This document shows, in pieces, positions 47,166 through 56,079 of a DNA stretch of 64,000 nucleotides; position 1 is the first letter of the stretch, and every line of letters begins with the position of its first letter. Source of the DNA: Puniceicoccales bacterium (GTDB lineage Bacteria; Verrucomicrobiota; Verrucomicrobiia; Opitutales; UBA9783); contig JAIRKR010000045.1 of the NCBI GenBank assembly GCA_031260015.1, forward strand, positions 1 to 64,000, written 5' to 3'. A program made the translations under genes and the position numbers. The notes beneath the pieces were generated by a model that saw only the letters and a list, made by a program, of their open reading frames with translations, had not been told where the DNA came from and ran no database searches.

Positions 47166-48381
47166 TTCGCAAACTCCTTGTAACCCATGAAAAACTCGCC
47201 TTGAGTGCCGGAATAGTGGCAGCCAACAAAGCGATTATGAAAGTTAAACTCCCCACGAGGGCAAAATCTTGCCATGCGTAGGCCACAGGCAAGTTCGAAA
47301 AAGAATAAAAATTCCACAAAAAATCTTTGGGGAAAATGAGGCCCGTTAAACAACGAATCACACAATTTCGATAATGCAACACGCCAACTCCTCCCATAAA
47401 GCCTAGTAGAATACCTATACTGCTTAAAAAAGCAGCCTGCCAACAAAATAACGCAGCAATTTGCCAACGTCGTGCCCCCCAAATGCGCAACAAAGCAATT
47501 TCACGCGTTTTTCTTACAACGGAAGACATCAAGCCACTACTTATGGAAAAACAAGCCACCAAAATAACAAACAGCAGAACAAAAAAACTCATTGCTTTTT
47601 CTAATTTAAGGATATACAAAAAATCTGCATCCAATTCCATCCATGTGTATGCTCTCAAAGATTTGGGCAAATGAGCATTTAATTTCAAACACAATTGTTG
47701 AATAGAAGTCCCTGTTTTCGCACTCAAGCTGAATCCGTGGACACCCTTGTCTAAACCGTACAAGTCTTGTAAAGTTTCCAACGAGCACAGCAGTGTATTT
47801 TTGTCAACTTCTGCCCATTCGGTTTCAAAAATACCGACAATGGGTAATTCTTGGGGCAGCAAAACTTCATCCCGTTTGATAGCTTCTAGGGATAAAGGCG
47901 AATAGATGTCCAAAGTATCCCCAACATTGACATTCAAAGTTTGGGCCAATCCTTTCGTCAAAAAAATCCCTCGGCTTAAATCGGCAATGTCACCGGAACA
48001 TACGAATGAATTCAGCGGCAAAACGGTTTGAACCGTTTTTTCATCCACACCCAGGCATCTTGGGAATTGTACGTGATCTCCGTGTTGCACCAAAGCAATG
48101 CCTTGTACAAAAGGTGTTACATGCGACACACCTTCAAAGTTCTCTAATGTATGCATCCATTGGGTACAATCTTCGACGATGGAAGAGGATAAAATTTTTA
48201 TCTGCCCATTGATTTGAATCAACTTGTTGTGAATTGTTTTATCAAAACCATTCATGATGCTGAGAACAATCGTCAAGACCATGACCCCGAGAGCAATACC
48301 CACAATCGATATCCAGGTAAAAAACGTTCCAACGCGGCCTTTAGGAAATAAATAATGCAATGCTAATTTTAAGGTCCACAT
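47158..48381 (-). CDS. Lipoprotein-releasing ABC transporter permease, LolC/LolE-like
   Basis: A protein of 407 residues: an N-terminal helix (GTFFTWISIVGIALGVMVLTIVLSIMNGF), a large periplasmic domain (about 50-260) and three further helices near the C-terminus, the FtsX/MacB layout. The N-terminus LALHYLFPKGRVGTFFTWIS matches LolC/LolE. Only one permease gene is present, so it may act as a homodimer, like LolF. ATG 48381 is preferred over TTG 48390. The dnaN terminator ends only about 15 bases upstream. Confidence 0.86.
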   Translation of the reverse strand: MWTLKLALHYLFPKGRVGTFFTWISIVGIALGVMVLTIVLSIMNGFDKTIHNKLIQINGQIKILSSSIVEDCTQWMHTLENFEGVSHVTPFVQGIALVQHGDHVQFPRCLGVDEKTVQTVLPLNSFVCSGDIADLSRGIFLTKGLAQTLNVNVGDTLDIYSPLSLEAIKRDEVLLPQELPIVGIFETEWAEVDKNTLLCSLETLQDLYGLDKGVHGFSLSAKTGTSIQQLCLKLNAHLPKSLRAYTWMELDADFLYILKLEKAMSFFVLLFVILVACFSISSGLMSSVVRKTREIALLRIWGARRWQIAALFCWQAAFLSSIGILLGFMGGVGVLHYRNCVIRCLTGLIFPKDFLWNFYSFSNLPVAYAWQDFALVGSLTFIIALLAATIPALKASFSWVTRSLRSE

Positions 48382-48396
48382 GGATGCCAATGATAT

Positions 48397-48421
48397 AAAA
48401 AAAGGGATTCCTTCGAATCCC
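48397..48421 (-). terminator. Intrinsic terminator of dnaN
   Basis: On the minus strand GGGATTC-GAAG-GAATCCC (7-bp perfect stem) is followed by seven T. It starts 12 bases after the dnaN stop codon. Confidence 0.8.
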
Positions 48422-48432
48422 GACGCACTTTT

Positions 48433-49575
48433 TCAAGACAGACGCAATGGCATGACAACGCACAAAAACTTTTCAAACGTCTTAATAACCCCGGGACTCA
48501 ATTCGTCTTTGAATTCAAAAAATATCTCATCTTCTTGCAAAGATCGCAGCGGATCACTCAAGAAGCGAGGATTAAAGGCAATGGTTACCAGGTCCTCATT
48601 GTAATCGATGGCCATAGCTTCTTGAGCTTCACCCAATTCTGCACTTGAAGCCGACAGTTCTAAAACATTATCTCCAAATTTCAATTTAACCGTGTTATTG
48701 TCTTGACTGGAAACCAAGGATACACGTTGGATGCATTCCAACAATAGACTCCGTTCCAATTTTACACGGTGTACCGTCGTTTGCGGAATAACTTGTTGGT
48801 AATTTGGAAAACGACCTTCTACTTTCTTGGATACCAAATAGATGGAATTCTGGAGTCCACTTTCAAGTGCAGCATTTTCTAAAGCTAATTCGAATGCGAC
48901 CTGCTTATCGTTGAAATAAATCTTAATGGGGGCCATTTGTTGCAATAACCTTTCCAATTCAATGACTGTCTTTGCGGGTAAAATAAACTCGGACCCTTCC
49001 AGGGCAACGGGTGCTTCTATATCCTTTTGTATCAAACTTAGACGTCGGCCATCCGTAGCAACCAAATGCAATTGCATCTTATCATTTTCTTTGCGAAAAG
49101 CAAAAAAAACCCCGTGCAACAAATAACGATTTTCGTCTTCCGATTGAGCGAAGGAAACGTGTCGTAACATGTTACCTAAGGTTTGTTGCTCCAGCGAAAA
49201 ACCTTTATCTTGCGAAAACGTGGGGAGTGCAGGAAATTCCGTGTCGTTCATCCCCATAAGCCTGAATTTTGAACGGCCTGAAATTATTTTAGCCTGATTT
49301 TGAGAACAGTCCAACTCAACATCCGCTTCCGGCAAAGCTTTAATGATGGAGGCAAGTTTTCTTGCGGGTAACGCAATCCGGCCTTCCATCTGAACGTCTG
49401 CTTTTACGGAACAACGAATTCCCATGTCCAAGTTAGTCGTTGTAAGTTCAAGAACATTGTCCTTTGCATTTAGGAGGACATTTCCCAAAATGGGCAAAGA
49501 GCTACGAATACCCACAACATTCAATACTTGTTGCAGCCCATTCACAAAAGCGGCTTTTGCAATGCGTATTTTCAT
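48433..49575 (-). CDS. dnaN: DNA polymerase III beta subunit (sliding clamp)
   Basis: This 380-residue protein is built of three similar clamp domains. Typical segments are RSSLPILGNVLLNA, LPARKLASIIKALP, RLMGMNDTEFPALP, FAQSEDENRYLLHGVFF and VATDGRRLSLI. It tethers DNA polymerase III to DNA. dnaA and recF are not adjacent, so the usual oriC-dnaA-dnaN block is broken up. A TTGCAA-17-CAATAT promoter-like pair ends 8 bases before the ATG. Confidence 0.95.
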   Translation of the reverse strand: MKIRIAKAAFVNGLQQVLNVVGIRSSLPILGNVLLNAKDNVLELTTTNLDMGIRCSVKADVQMEGRIALPARKLASIIKALPEADVELDCSQNQAKIISGRSKFRLMGMNDTEFPALPTFSQDKGFSLEQQTLGNMLRHVSFAQSEDENRYLLHGVFFAFRKENDKMQLHLVATDGRRLSLIQKDIEAPVALEGSEFILPAKTVIELERLLQQMAPIKIYFNDKQVAFELALENAALESGLQNSIYLVSKKVEGRFPNYQQVIPQTTVHRVKLERSLLLECIQRVSLVSSQDNNTVKLKFGDNVLELSASSAELGEAQEAMAIDYNEDLVTIAFNPRFLSDPLRSLQEDEIFFEFKDELSPGVIKTFEKFLCVVMPLRLS

Positions 49576-49710
49576 CTGTAGCGATATTGAAAGGATTTAG
49601 ACATTTTTGCAATATTTTTGTAAAAATAAACTGAAAATTTTTGCGCAATACCGAAAAAATAATGAACGTTACGGTCGGTATTTATCAAAAATTCCCATAC
49701 GTTTACCCTT

Positions 49711-49741
49711 AAAAAAAGACTCATAAGAAATCTATGAGTCT
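49711..49741 (-). terminator. Intrinsic terminator of the secreted-protein gene at 49771
   Basis: AGACTCATA and TATGAGTCT (49717-49725 and 49733-49741) make a 9-bp perfect stem with a 7-base loop. On the minus strand it is followed by a run of T (the A-run at 49711-49717). Confidence 0.8.
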
Positions 49742-49770
49742 ATCGTTTTCAATGCGCTAGGGTTTGTGTT

Positions 49771-50565
49771 TTATTTGGCGGTAATTTCAATAATTTTTAC
49801 AATGACATGGCATAAAGGTACAATGTACTCGGTGCTTACCTTGAAGCAGGTTTTTAAGCACCCACCACAGCACCCAACGTCGGTTTGTTCGGATATGTTT
49901 TGCATCAACGCACTCGCTAAATAATGGGCAAATTTTTCGCATACATTATTGCCTTCTGCCTGTATTAATCCATCAAAATGTGTGCGAATGTTTTCATATT
50001 TATCAGATAAGTTTGTAATCGTTTCTTCGGGAATAGAGGTTAAATCACACGCTCCTATCAAACTCTCCCATACAACGTTAAAACCCTCTTCCAATTGCTC
50101 TGGTTGCCAACTACCTACAAACGTTCTTACCGTCTCACGGATGGCTGCATTGAATAATCCATCATCCTCACTCGTGAGTGACTGTAAACAATTATTTTTG
50201 GTGTGGAGTCTTTGGAAATTCAACTGTACCACATCTGCGTTAATGGTACTGAAGATATCGTCTAAATCCGCTTGTCTATGGCCTTCACATAATAATAACC
50301 CATAAATTGCATTACCCAGAGGCACACCTCGGGTAGCTTGAGACAGCAATTGACGCAATAAATCATCTTTTAATTGGCTGGCAAAATAAAAACATTTTGT
50401 TACCAAGGTTCGAACAAAAGCATGTTGCAAGTCGATTTGCTGACTTGGACTGAGCAGAGAAGTTTCGTGAAACGCAAACCACCCTGCATGGGACTTAGGG
50501 AGTGCACCAAATATCGTGGCACAGAATAGTATTTTAGTTAAGAATTTATGGAATGAATTTTTCAT
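49771..50565 (-). CDS. Secreted protein of unknown family, cysteine-rich C-terminus
   Basis: 264 residues, not recognised. The N-terminal MKNSFHKFLTKILFCATIFG then ALPKSHAGW is a good signal peptide with cleavage after SHA. The mature protein is mainly helical, and a CCGGCLKTC cluster sits near residue 240, followed by a hydrophobic tail (EYIVPLCHVIVKIIEIT). The tail could insert in a membrane. It is the last gene downstream of the HAD hydrolase and ends in a strong terminator. An inverted repeat directly precedes its start. Confidence 0.6.
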   Translation of the reverse strand: MKNSFHKFLTKILFCATIFGALPKSHAGWFAFHETSLLSPSQQIDLQHAFVRTLVTKCFYFASQLKDDLLRQLLSQATRGVPLGNAIYGLLLCEGHRQADLDDIFSTINADVVQLNFQRLHTKNNCLQSLTSEDDGLFNAAIRETVRTFVGSWQPEQLEEGFNVVWESLIGACDLTSIPEETITNLSDKYENIRTHFDGLIQAEGNNVCEKFAHYLASALMQNISEQTDVGCCGGCLKTCFKVSTEYIVPLCHVIVKIIEITAK

Positions 50566-50588
50566 AATATTGCATGTAAAGCAATATT
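50566..50588 (-). promoter_or_regulatory. Perfect inverted repeat touching a start codon
   Basis: AATATTGC-ATGTAAA-GCAATATT (8-bp arms) occupies the 23 bases immediately upstream of the secreted-protein start at 50565. As RNA it would form a hairpin over the ribosome-binding region; as DNA it could be an operator. Confidence 0.45.
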
Positions 50589-50608
50589 AAAGCCATTTAT
50601 TGAAAGGC

Positions 50609-51610
50609 TTATGCCATAAACAAATCTATTTGTTTTAAATGAGCAATGCTATTTTCGTCATCGAATGCCGGCGGTTTTTTTACCCTAGACTGCAGTAAAG
50701 TTTCACGGGATCGTACGATTCTTTCGGCAATTTTTTCAACGTGCATGGTCAGCCAACGGTAAGTTAAGCTCCCGGGACGATAATCTGCGGGTCCATAACA
50801 GTCCACTCTTCCACTTTCCAACAACGCATCATTTTGTACAAATTCTTGCCTATTATCCGGATGGTGTACGGCAAATGTTTTGCCGCCTCTTCCTTTCAGA
50901 ATAGAAAACATAGGTACGTCCGTAGGCCCATCCGCAATATAAATCATATTTTCAATAGGAATTCTTCGATCTTCGGGCCGCATGAAAGCATTCACATCCA
51001 GATTGGCATGCTTGTTAACGCCCTTGTTAATTTCGAATAAAAAACGCGTCTTCATCGTATTATCGACCACGCGGGCGATCTGACTGATTTCTCCGTACGT
51101 TGAGTCAATAGGTAAAATTTCCTGATGTAAAAACCCAGGCAACATGGGTTCTTCGATGAATTCGCATCCAAAAATACCATCGACATGAGGAGCTATTTTA
51201 CTGCCGCGTATTATTTCGGCCAACCCACCACTGATGATGTAGTGTTCTAATTTTATTGCGTGTGTGCTAAAATGTTCACTTTTTTCTACCCAATCCTTTA
51301 TGGTTTGAAAAAATGTTGGCAGTCCGTCAAAAAATGTTAATTCGGCCCCCAATTGCCGCAATTTTTGGTTGTTCAAGCCACGAAAAGGGCCCGTTTTCAC
51401 GTACGTAAGTAGGTGATTTAAATAGAGCAAATCTTCCGTCACGGCAATCTTTTGTTGTCGATATACATTCGACAGCGCGCCAACCTCTTCCCAAAAATTT
51501 TGTTCATCGACTGCATAGGCGTCAAAAAGAGGCTTCTGCATGTATCCAGGAATAAGCGTTTTGTCAAAATCCCAAATGCACGCCATTAAGTTTGAATTTC
51601 CAACGTTCAT
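50609..51610 (-). CDS. HAD-superfamily phosphatase/hydrolase
   Basis: This 333-residue protein has HAD motif I WDFDKTLIPG, motif II in YIISGG, and motif IV in YIADGPTDVPMFSI. A cap region of roughly 90 residues lies between motifs I and II. It resembles SerB-like or phosphoserine-phosphatase-related hydrolases in the SGG and DGPTD motifs but is longer, with a C-terminal helical extension. The substrate is unknown. Its ATG directly follows the stop codon of the giant coiled-coil gene, so the two are coupled. Confidence 0.78.
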   Translation of the reverse strand: MNVGNSNLMACIWDFDKTLIPGYMQKPLFDAYAVDEQNFWEEVGALSNVYRQQKIAVTEDLLYLNHLLTYVKTGPFRGLNNQKLRQLGAELTFFDGLPTFFQTIKDWVEKSEHFSTHAIKLEHYIISGGLAEIIRGSKIAPHVDGIFGCEFIEEPMLPGFLHQEILPIDSTYGEISQIARVVDNTMKTRFLFEINKGVNKHANLDVNAFMRPEDRRIPIENMIYIADGPTDVPMFSILKGRGGKTFAVHHPDNRQEFVQNDALLESGRVDCYGPADYRPGSLTYRWLTMHVEKIAERIVRSRETLLQSRVKKPPAFDDENSIAHLKQIDLFMA

Positions 51611-54600
51611 CTATAATAAATCCCTCAGTTTCTGACTCAAAAGCATCTGCAAAAAACATTTCTCATCCATGATAGGTTTATATATTTTCTGGAATATCTC
51701 TTCTGCCTTTTCCAATGAAATCACCATTTTTTCTCTCGCAGGACATGGATCTGTGAAATTGCGCCACCCTTCATGCCATTGGGCACCTTTTAATGTCACA
51801 TCCGGATCAGTTAAAGCTTGTAGTTTAACTGCCATATTTTTTAATTGATCTTCCGTTATGGGTGGTTGTGGGCCACCAAATACACCTGTAGCTGGACTCG
51901 CTACTTCATACGCCAGTTTTAGTACAATCAACGCATAAAGTTTAATTTTTATTTTCTGCAATGCAAGCAATACGTTTTCTTTAGTCCATTCACCTTTCAA
52001 ATGATTGCGTATCAATTGACCCAATTCTCCCAAAGGCATCCTACAAAAATGCATCAATTGACAAGTTTTCAGCATTGCTACCCCTAATTCTTGTGCAGTC
52101 TCACTGGGAGGTTCCCAGATACCAGCACCATACTCAATATATGCTGTAAATGCTCGTATTTTCTGGTCACAAACGTTTATGCCATCTACCAATTGCGAAT
52201 ACACACCAACCTGGGTCATAAACAACTCCAATGAGTATCGCATAACTTGTTGCTGCTGTTCATTCAAAAACTCAGGAGAAGATAATATTCTCCATAGAAA
52301 CACTTCTATATCCTTATCTGGAAAATTATATGTACGCATCTTTTCAGTAAATAATTCATGAAACAATTTACGCTGGTTGGTCACTGTAGTCAACCCTTCA
52401 TGAATCATCCCATTGAATACTACTAGATCATTAAAATTGACTACCTCATGCCTCAAATTTGCTATACTAACACCTATCCCCCGCTCGTATATTTCTATAC
52501 ACTTGTCGATAGTAGGGCCTATTAATGCTTGAATGTTTTGCAGGGGTTGTTGAATATCTAATGTTGGTACCCGTGGTACCTTGTAACGCAGCAAATCTAA
52601 ATAGTGACGATTACTAAGCACAGCTCTTACAATTTCTAAAAGTTTTGAACGACCCAGTTTACCAACTATAGAAAGTTGCGTTTTTTCCAATTGCAAATCT
52701 TGATTTTGACCTTGTAGACGACGTACTTGATTTTGAAAGTTGGTTAATTCTTGCTGCGATTGTTGCAGGGCCTCTGTACGTTGGCCTAGATCACGTTCCT
52801 TTTGAGCCATCTCAGCTTGTAAGGTACCGTTCTCTTCTTTAAATTGCACAATCGATGCATCTCTTTTGTCTAACAGTTCCTGTCTTATCTTCACTTCTTT
52901 TTGCAACTCTTGATTCTCAGTCCGCATATTGACTAAATCCTCTCGAGATTGCCTCAATTGATCATTAACTTCCCGCCATCGAGCTTCAATAGCATCCTTT
53001 TCGGTAGTTAATTTGTGAATGGCAGTATCTCTTTGGCTCAATTGACCTCCAAGTGTATCTATTAATTTATCTTTATTGTTTACGCTCTGTTGAAGGTCCT
53101 GTATCCGATGATTCTGTTGAGTAACCTGATCACGAAAACTAGCTGACTCCCGCTGCGATTGTTGCAGGTCCGTCGCAAGTTGACGATTGGCAGCATCTCT
53201 GGCTCCCAGTTCACGGTCCTTTTGGGCTACATTCTCTTGTAAGGTTCGATTTTGAGCCTGCTGTTCCCCTAAATTTTTCTGAGATTGCTGCAATTGATTG
53301 GTAGTTGCTTGCAGTTGGTTTTCCCACTCGCTTTTTTCGGTGGTATGGGTACGTTTCAATCGGGCAATGTCGGCATCCCTTTTATTTAATTCAGCCCCAA
53401 GCGTATTACTCGTATTACTCTTTGTAGTTACATCCTGCTGAAGATCCTGTATTCGACGATTCTGTTGAGTAACCTGATCCTGCAGATTTTTATTTTGATT
53501 CTGGGTATCCGTTAAATCCTTTTGTAATCCTTGTAACCGATTTTCAGATACTTGTAACCGAGCATCCCACTCGCTTTTTTCGGTGGTATGGGTATGTTTC
53601 AATCGGACAATGTCGGCATCCCTTTTGTTTAATTCAGCCCCAAGCGTATTACTCGTGGTACTCTTCGTAGTTACATCCTGCTGAAGATCCTGTACTCGAC
53701 GATTCTGTTGGGTAACCTGATCCTGCAGGTTTTTGTTTTGATTCCGGGTATCCGTTAAATTTTGCCGTGCTTGCTGCAGGTCCGTCGCAAGTTGACGATT
53801 GGCAGCATCTCTAGTTTCCAGATCGCGATCCTTTTGAGCCATCTCAGCTTGTAAGGTACGATTATGGGTTTTTAAAGTACGGTTCTCCTTGTTTAATTCC
53901 CCACTCAACTTATCTCTGCGTTCAATCATTTGCCCTCTTTGAGTAATTTCATTTTGCAAGTCTTGATTCCGAGTTTGTTGATCATTTAAATCCTTCTGAG
54001 AGTTCACTTTTTCGGTAGCTCGTTCCCGTTTCAATTGGGCAATGTCGGCATCCCTTTTATTTAATTCAGCCCCAAGCGTATTACTCGTATTACTCTTCGT
54101 AGTTACATCCTGCTGAAGATCCTGTATCCGACGATTCTGTTGAGTAACCTGATCCTGCAGATTTTTGTTTTGATTCTGGGTATCCGTTAAATTTTGCCGT
54201 GCTTGCTGCAGATCCTCCGTAAGCTGACGATTGTCAACATCTTTAATGCCCAGATCATGGTCCTTTCGAGCCACATTGTCTTGTAAGGTTCGATTTTGAG
54301 CCTGCTGTTCCCCTAAATTTTTCCGAGATTGCTGCAATTGATTGGTAGTTGCCTGCAGTTGAGATTCTAAAGCACTCTTTTCGGCAGATCGTTCCCGGGT
54401 CAATTGTACCATGGAAGAATCTTTACCCGCAATCGCATCTTTCAACGCCTGTACTTGGGTTTTCAACTCACTTTCTTTTGGATTTCCACGTGCATCAATA
54501 AGATGGGGACGAAACTCTTTCGGTTGTTTCTCTAAGTCGGATATCTTATCTTGTAATTCCTTAATAAACGTATCTCTTAAATTCAGCTTCGACAACAGTT

Positions 54601-55408
54601 GATTTACTTGTTCACTCGCCATAGGCCTAGCAGGTTGAATCTGCTCCTTGGGCTGTTCTTGCTTGGGCTCTTCCTTTTTTTCTTCAACGGACTTGGCTTT
54701 GTCCGGCTTTGAATCCTGCTCATTTTGAACCCGTGGAGAATTCTCTGGCACAACAGGTACCTTGGGCAATGGATCTGGAACTACCTCTGGCAGCTTTTGT
54801 CCCGCATGAACCAACTCCGTATCGATCAATTTTACACGGGGAGTAGGTTTGTACATTTTTGGTATATCCAACGTAATTGGCTTTTCGCCAGCAATAAAAT
54901 CATCCGCCGCCTTTACAACGTTGGGATACTTCGTCAACGCACTATGATTTTTTATTAACTGCTTTAAATGAAGTTTTTTAGCCACTTCGGGAGGTACACT
55001 GAAAACTCTCGCCATCGCTTCCACTTTTTTAGCATCATCCCGTACCCTTTCTTTTTCCGTAAAGCTATCCAAAGCTTTCATAACGGTCACAAAACTGATG
55101 GCTTTCCGATATTCGTCAGGAATTATGAGTAGATTTTCATTCAACCGAGCAAGCAACTCATTTGCCGTTAAACGATTATCCCGTGTTACAACTTTCACAA
55201 CGGTATCCCATACACCCCCAACTCTTGTCTTGGCAATATCTTCAACACTTTGCCTATACATGGCCTGTCTTTGCTCTTGGGGTGCTTCACTAAAAATTTT
55301 AGCCCAAGTGATCGGGTCTTCCGTCATAGAAACGTAAGCTACCGCAGTCCAACAGATCGTATTCAAATGTAGAACCACAAACAAATATTTCCAAAGACGA
55401 CTCATCAT
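51611..55408 (-). CDS. Large secreted coiled-coil protein with internal repeats
   Basis: 1265 residues, not assigned to a known family. A signal peptide (RLWKYLFVVLHLNTICWTAVAYV) leads into a helical N domain, a Pro/Lys/Glu-rich linker (about 215-260) and a Gln/Asp/Asn-rich coiled coil of roughly 640 residues (about 280-930). The coil holds three near-identical copies of QNLTDTQNQNKNLQDQVTQQ followed by NRRIQDLQQDVTTKS and NTLGAELNKRDADI. A helical C domain of about 330 residues follows. Composition resembles bacterial surface or effector coiled-coil proteins of intracellular bacteria. The start lies 7 bases from a divergent ORF upstream of the type III chaperone. Repeats could recombine to vary length. 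Confidence 0.7.
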   Translation of the reverse strand: MMSRLWKYLFVVLHLNTICWTAVAYVSMTEDPITWAKIFSEAPQEQRQAMYRQSVEDIAKTRVGGVWDTVVKVVTRDNRLTANELLARLNENLLIIPDEYRKAISFVTVMKALDSFTEKERVRDDAKKVEAMARVFSVPPEVAKKLHLKQLIKNHSALTKYPNVVKAADDFIAGEKPITLDIPKMYKPTPRVKLIDTELVHAGQKLPEVVPDPLPKVPVVPENSPRVQNEQDSKPDKAKSVEEKKEEPKQEQPKEQIQPARPMASEQVNQLLSKLNLRDTFIKELQDKISDLEKQPKEFRPHLIDARGNPKESELKTQVQALKDAIAGKDSSMVQLTRERSAEKSALESQLQATTNQLQQSRKNLGEQQAQNRTLQDNVARKDHDLGIKDVDNRQLTEDLQQARQNLTDTQNQNKNLQDQVTQQNRRIQDLQQDVTTKSNTSNTLGAELNKRDADIAQLKRERATEKVNSQKDLNDQQTRNQDLQNEITQRGQMIERRDKLSGELNKENRTLKTHNRTLQAEMAQKDRDLETRDAANRQLATDLQQARQNLTDTRNQNKNLQDQVTQQNRRVQDLQQDVTTKSTTSNTLGAELNKRDADIVRLKHTHTTEKSEWDARLQVSENRLQGLQKDLTDTQNQNKNLQDQVTQQNRRIQDLQQDVTTKSNTSNTLGAELNKRDADIARLKRTHTTEKSEWENQLQATTNQLQQSQKNLGEQQAQNRTLQENVAQKDRELGARDAANRQLATDLQQSQRESASFRDQVTQQNHRIQDLQQSVNNKDKLIDTLGGQLSQRDTAIHKLTTEKDAIEARWREVNDQLRQSREDLVNMRTENQELQKEVKIRQELLDKRDASIVQFKEENGTLQAEMAQKERDLGQRTEALQQSQQELTNFQNQVRRLQGQNQDLQLEKTQLSIVGKLGRSKLLEIVRAVLSNRHYLDLLRYKVPRVPTLDIQQPLQNIQALIGPTIDKCIEIYERGIGVSIANLRHEVVNFNDLVVFNGMIHEGLTTVTNQRKLFHELFTEKMRTYNFPDKDIEVFLWRILSSPEFLNEQQQQVMRYSLELFMTQVGVYSQLVDGINVCDQKIRAFTAYIEYGAGIWEPPSETAQELGVAMLKTCQLMHFCRMPLGELGQLIRNHLKGEWTKENVLLALQKIKIKLYALIVLKLAYEVASPATGVFGGPQPPITEDQLKNMAVKLQALTDPDVTLKGAQWHEGWRNFTDPCPAREKMVISLEKAEEIFQKIYKPIMDEKCFLQMLLSQKLRDLL
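53361..54192 (-). repeat. Three near-identical coding repeats in the coiled-coil gene
   Basis: Copies at 53361-53517, 53604-53760 and 54039-54192 (about 155 bases each) differ at only a few positions. They begin at a GGGCAATGTCGGCATCCC-like sequence (second copy GGACAATG) and end at GGGTATCCGTTAAAT. A second repeated block (about 53210-53320 and 54255-54361, with AAGGTTCGATTTTGAGCC) flanks them. Spacings of 243 and 435 bases are multiples of three, so gain or loss keeps the frame. Confidence 0.85.
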
Positions 55409-55519
55409 AGGAGTATGCCAATTGCCTCTACAACTTGGTTAAACGCAAAAATTTTTCAAGAAAATAAGATTAATAATGTAGAACTTAAAGTGCAATTCAT
55501 ATATGGTTATAATTTTCTA

Positions 55520-55548
55520 TTGACGCCCCAGATCAAACCATTTATAAT
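55520..55548 (+). promoter_or_regulatory. Near-consensus sigma-70 promoter of the type III chaperone gene
   Basis: TTGACG (55520-55525), 17-base spacer, perfect TATAAT (55543-55548). The ATG at 55556 begins 7 bases after the -10, so the mRNA is predicted to be leaderless. This promoter also decides the start codon over the upstream in-frame ATG at 55415. Confidence 0.7.
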
Positions 55549-55555
55549 TGATTAT

Positions 55556-56020
55556 ATGGGTGATTTTGTTAATTTTATTGCCGCCTACGGAAAAGAAGTT
55601 GGGCTTCCCGATTTACGACTAAATGAAGACAATCTTTGTTCTCTGAATTTTGATTCTAAGATTAATGTGGACATTGTTTTTAGACAAGAACAGGATCAAT
55701 GCATTTTTGCTTCAAAAATAGGTACGATCCCTCTAGAAAATAAAGACATGGTCTTTGAAGAATTACTTAAAGCAAATGCTTTTGGAATCGCAACTGCAGG
55801 GGCTATTTTAGGCATTGATCCAGACAATGATTCCATTGTTCTCAGTTATGTTTTTATCACCCAATCGTTCGTCTACGAATTATTCAAAACCGTTCTCAGC
55901 AACTTTGTCAACTTGGTAGAAGAGTGGATGCAAAAACTTGAAGACTTGGAAAAAGTTAACAATTTAACTACGGATAACGACATTTCTTTTGCCACTCCTG
56001 CCAATTTTATCCACGCCTAG
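55556..56020 (+). CDS. Type III secretion chaperone, CesT/SycE family
   Basis: 154 residues starting MGDFVNFIAAYGKEVGLPDL. The pattern (a helical start with KEVGLPDL, then EDNLCSLNFDSKINVDIVF, acidic beta strands ending IGTIPLENKDM, a LLKANAFGIATAGAILGIDP stretch, then IVLSYVF and a C-terminal helix with FVNLVEEWMQKL) is that of class I type III secretion chaperones. These acidic dimers bind the N-terminus of an effector or translocator and keep it export-competent. Class I chaperones are often next to their partner; the flanking genes at 51611 and 56080 are candidates. It implies a type III secretion system elsewhere in the genome. Confidence 0.82.
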   Translation: MGDFVNFIAAYGKEVGLPDLRLNEDNLCSLNFDSKINVDIVFRQEQDQCIFASKIGTIPLENKDMVFEELLKANAFGIATAGAILGIDPDNDSIVLSYVFITQSFVYELFKTVLSNFVNLVEEWMQKLEDLEKVNNLTTDNDISFATPANFIHA

Positions 56021-56079
56021 CTTAATTTGTGAACAAAAATTTTCAAATAAAATAAGTTAAAAAAGGCACGGCATGTTTT

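Noticed and set aside
49576..49710. A+T-rich region next to dnaN as replication origin
   Set aside because: No cluster of DnaA boxes (TTATCCACA-like); single boxes elsewhere (near 20750 and 60650) lie inside genes. dnaA is absent.
55415..55555. Upstream extension of the type III chaperone to the ATG at 55415
   Set aside because: The extension does not resemble CesT proteins and contains a near-perfect promoter ending just before ATG 55556.
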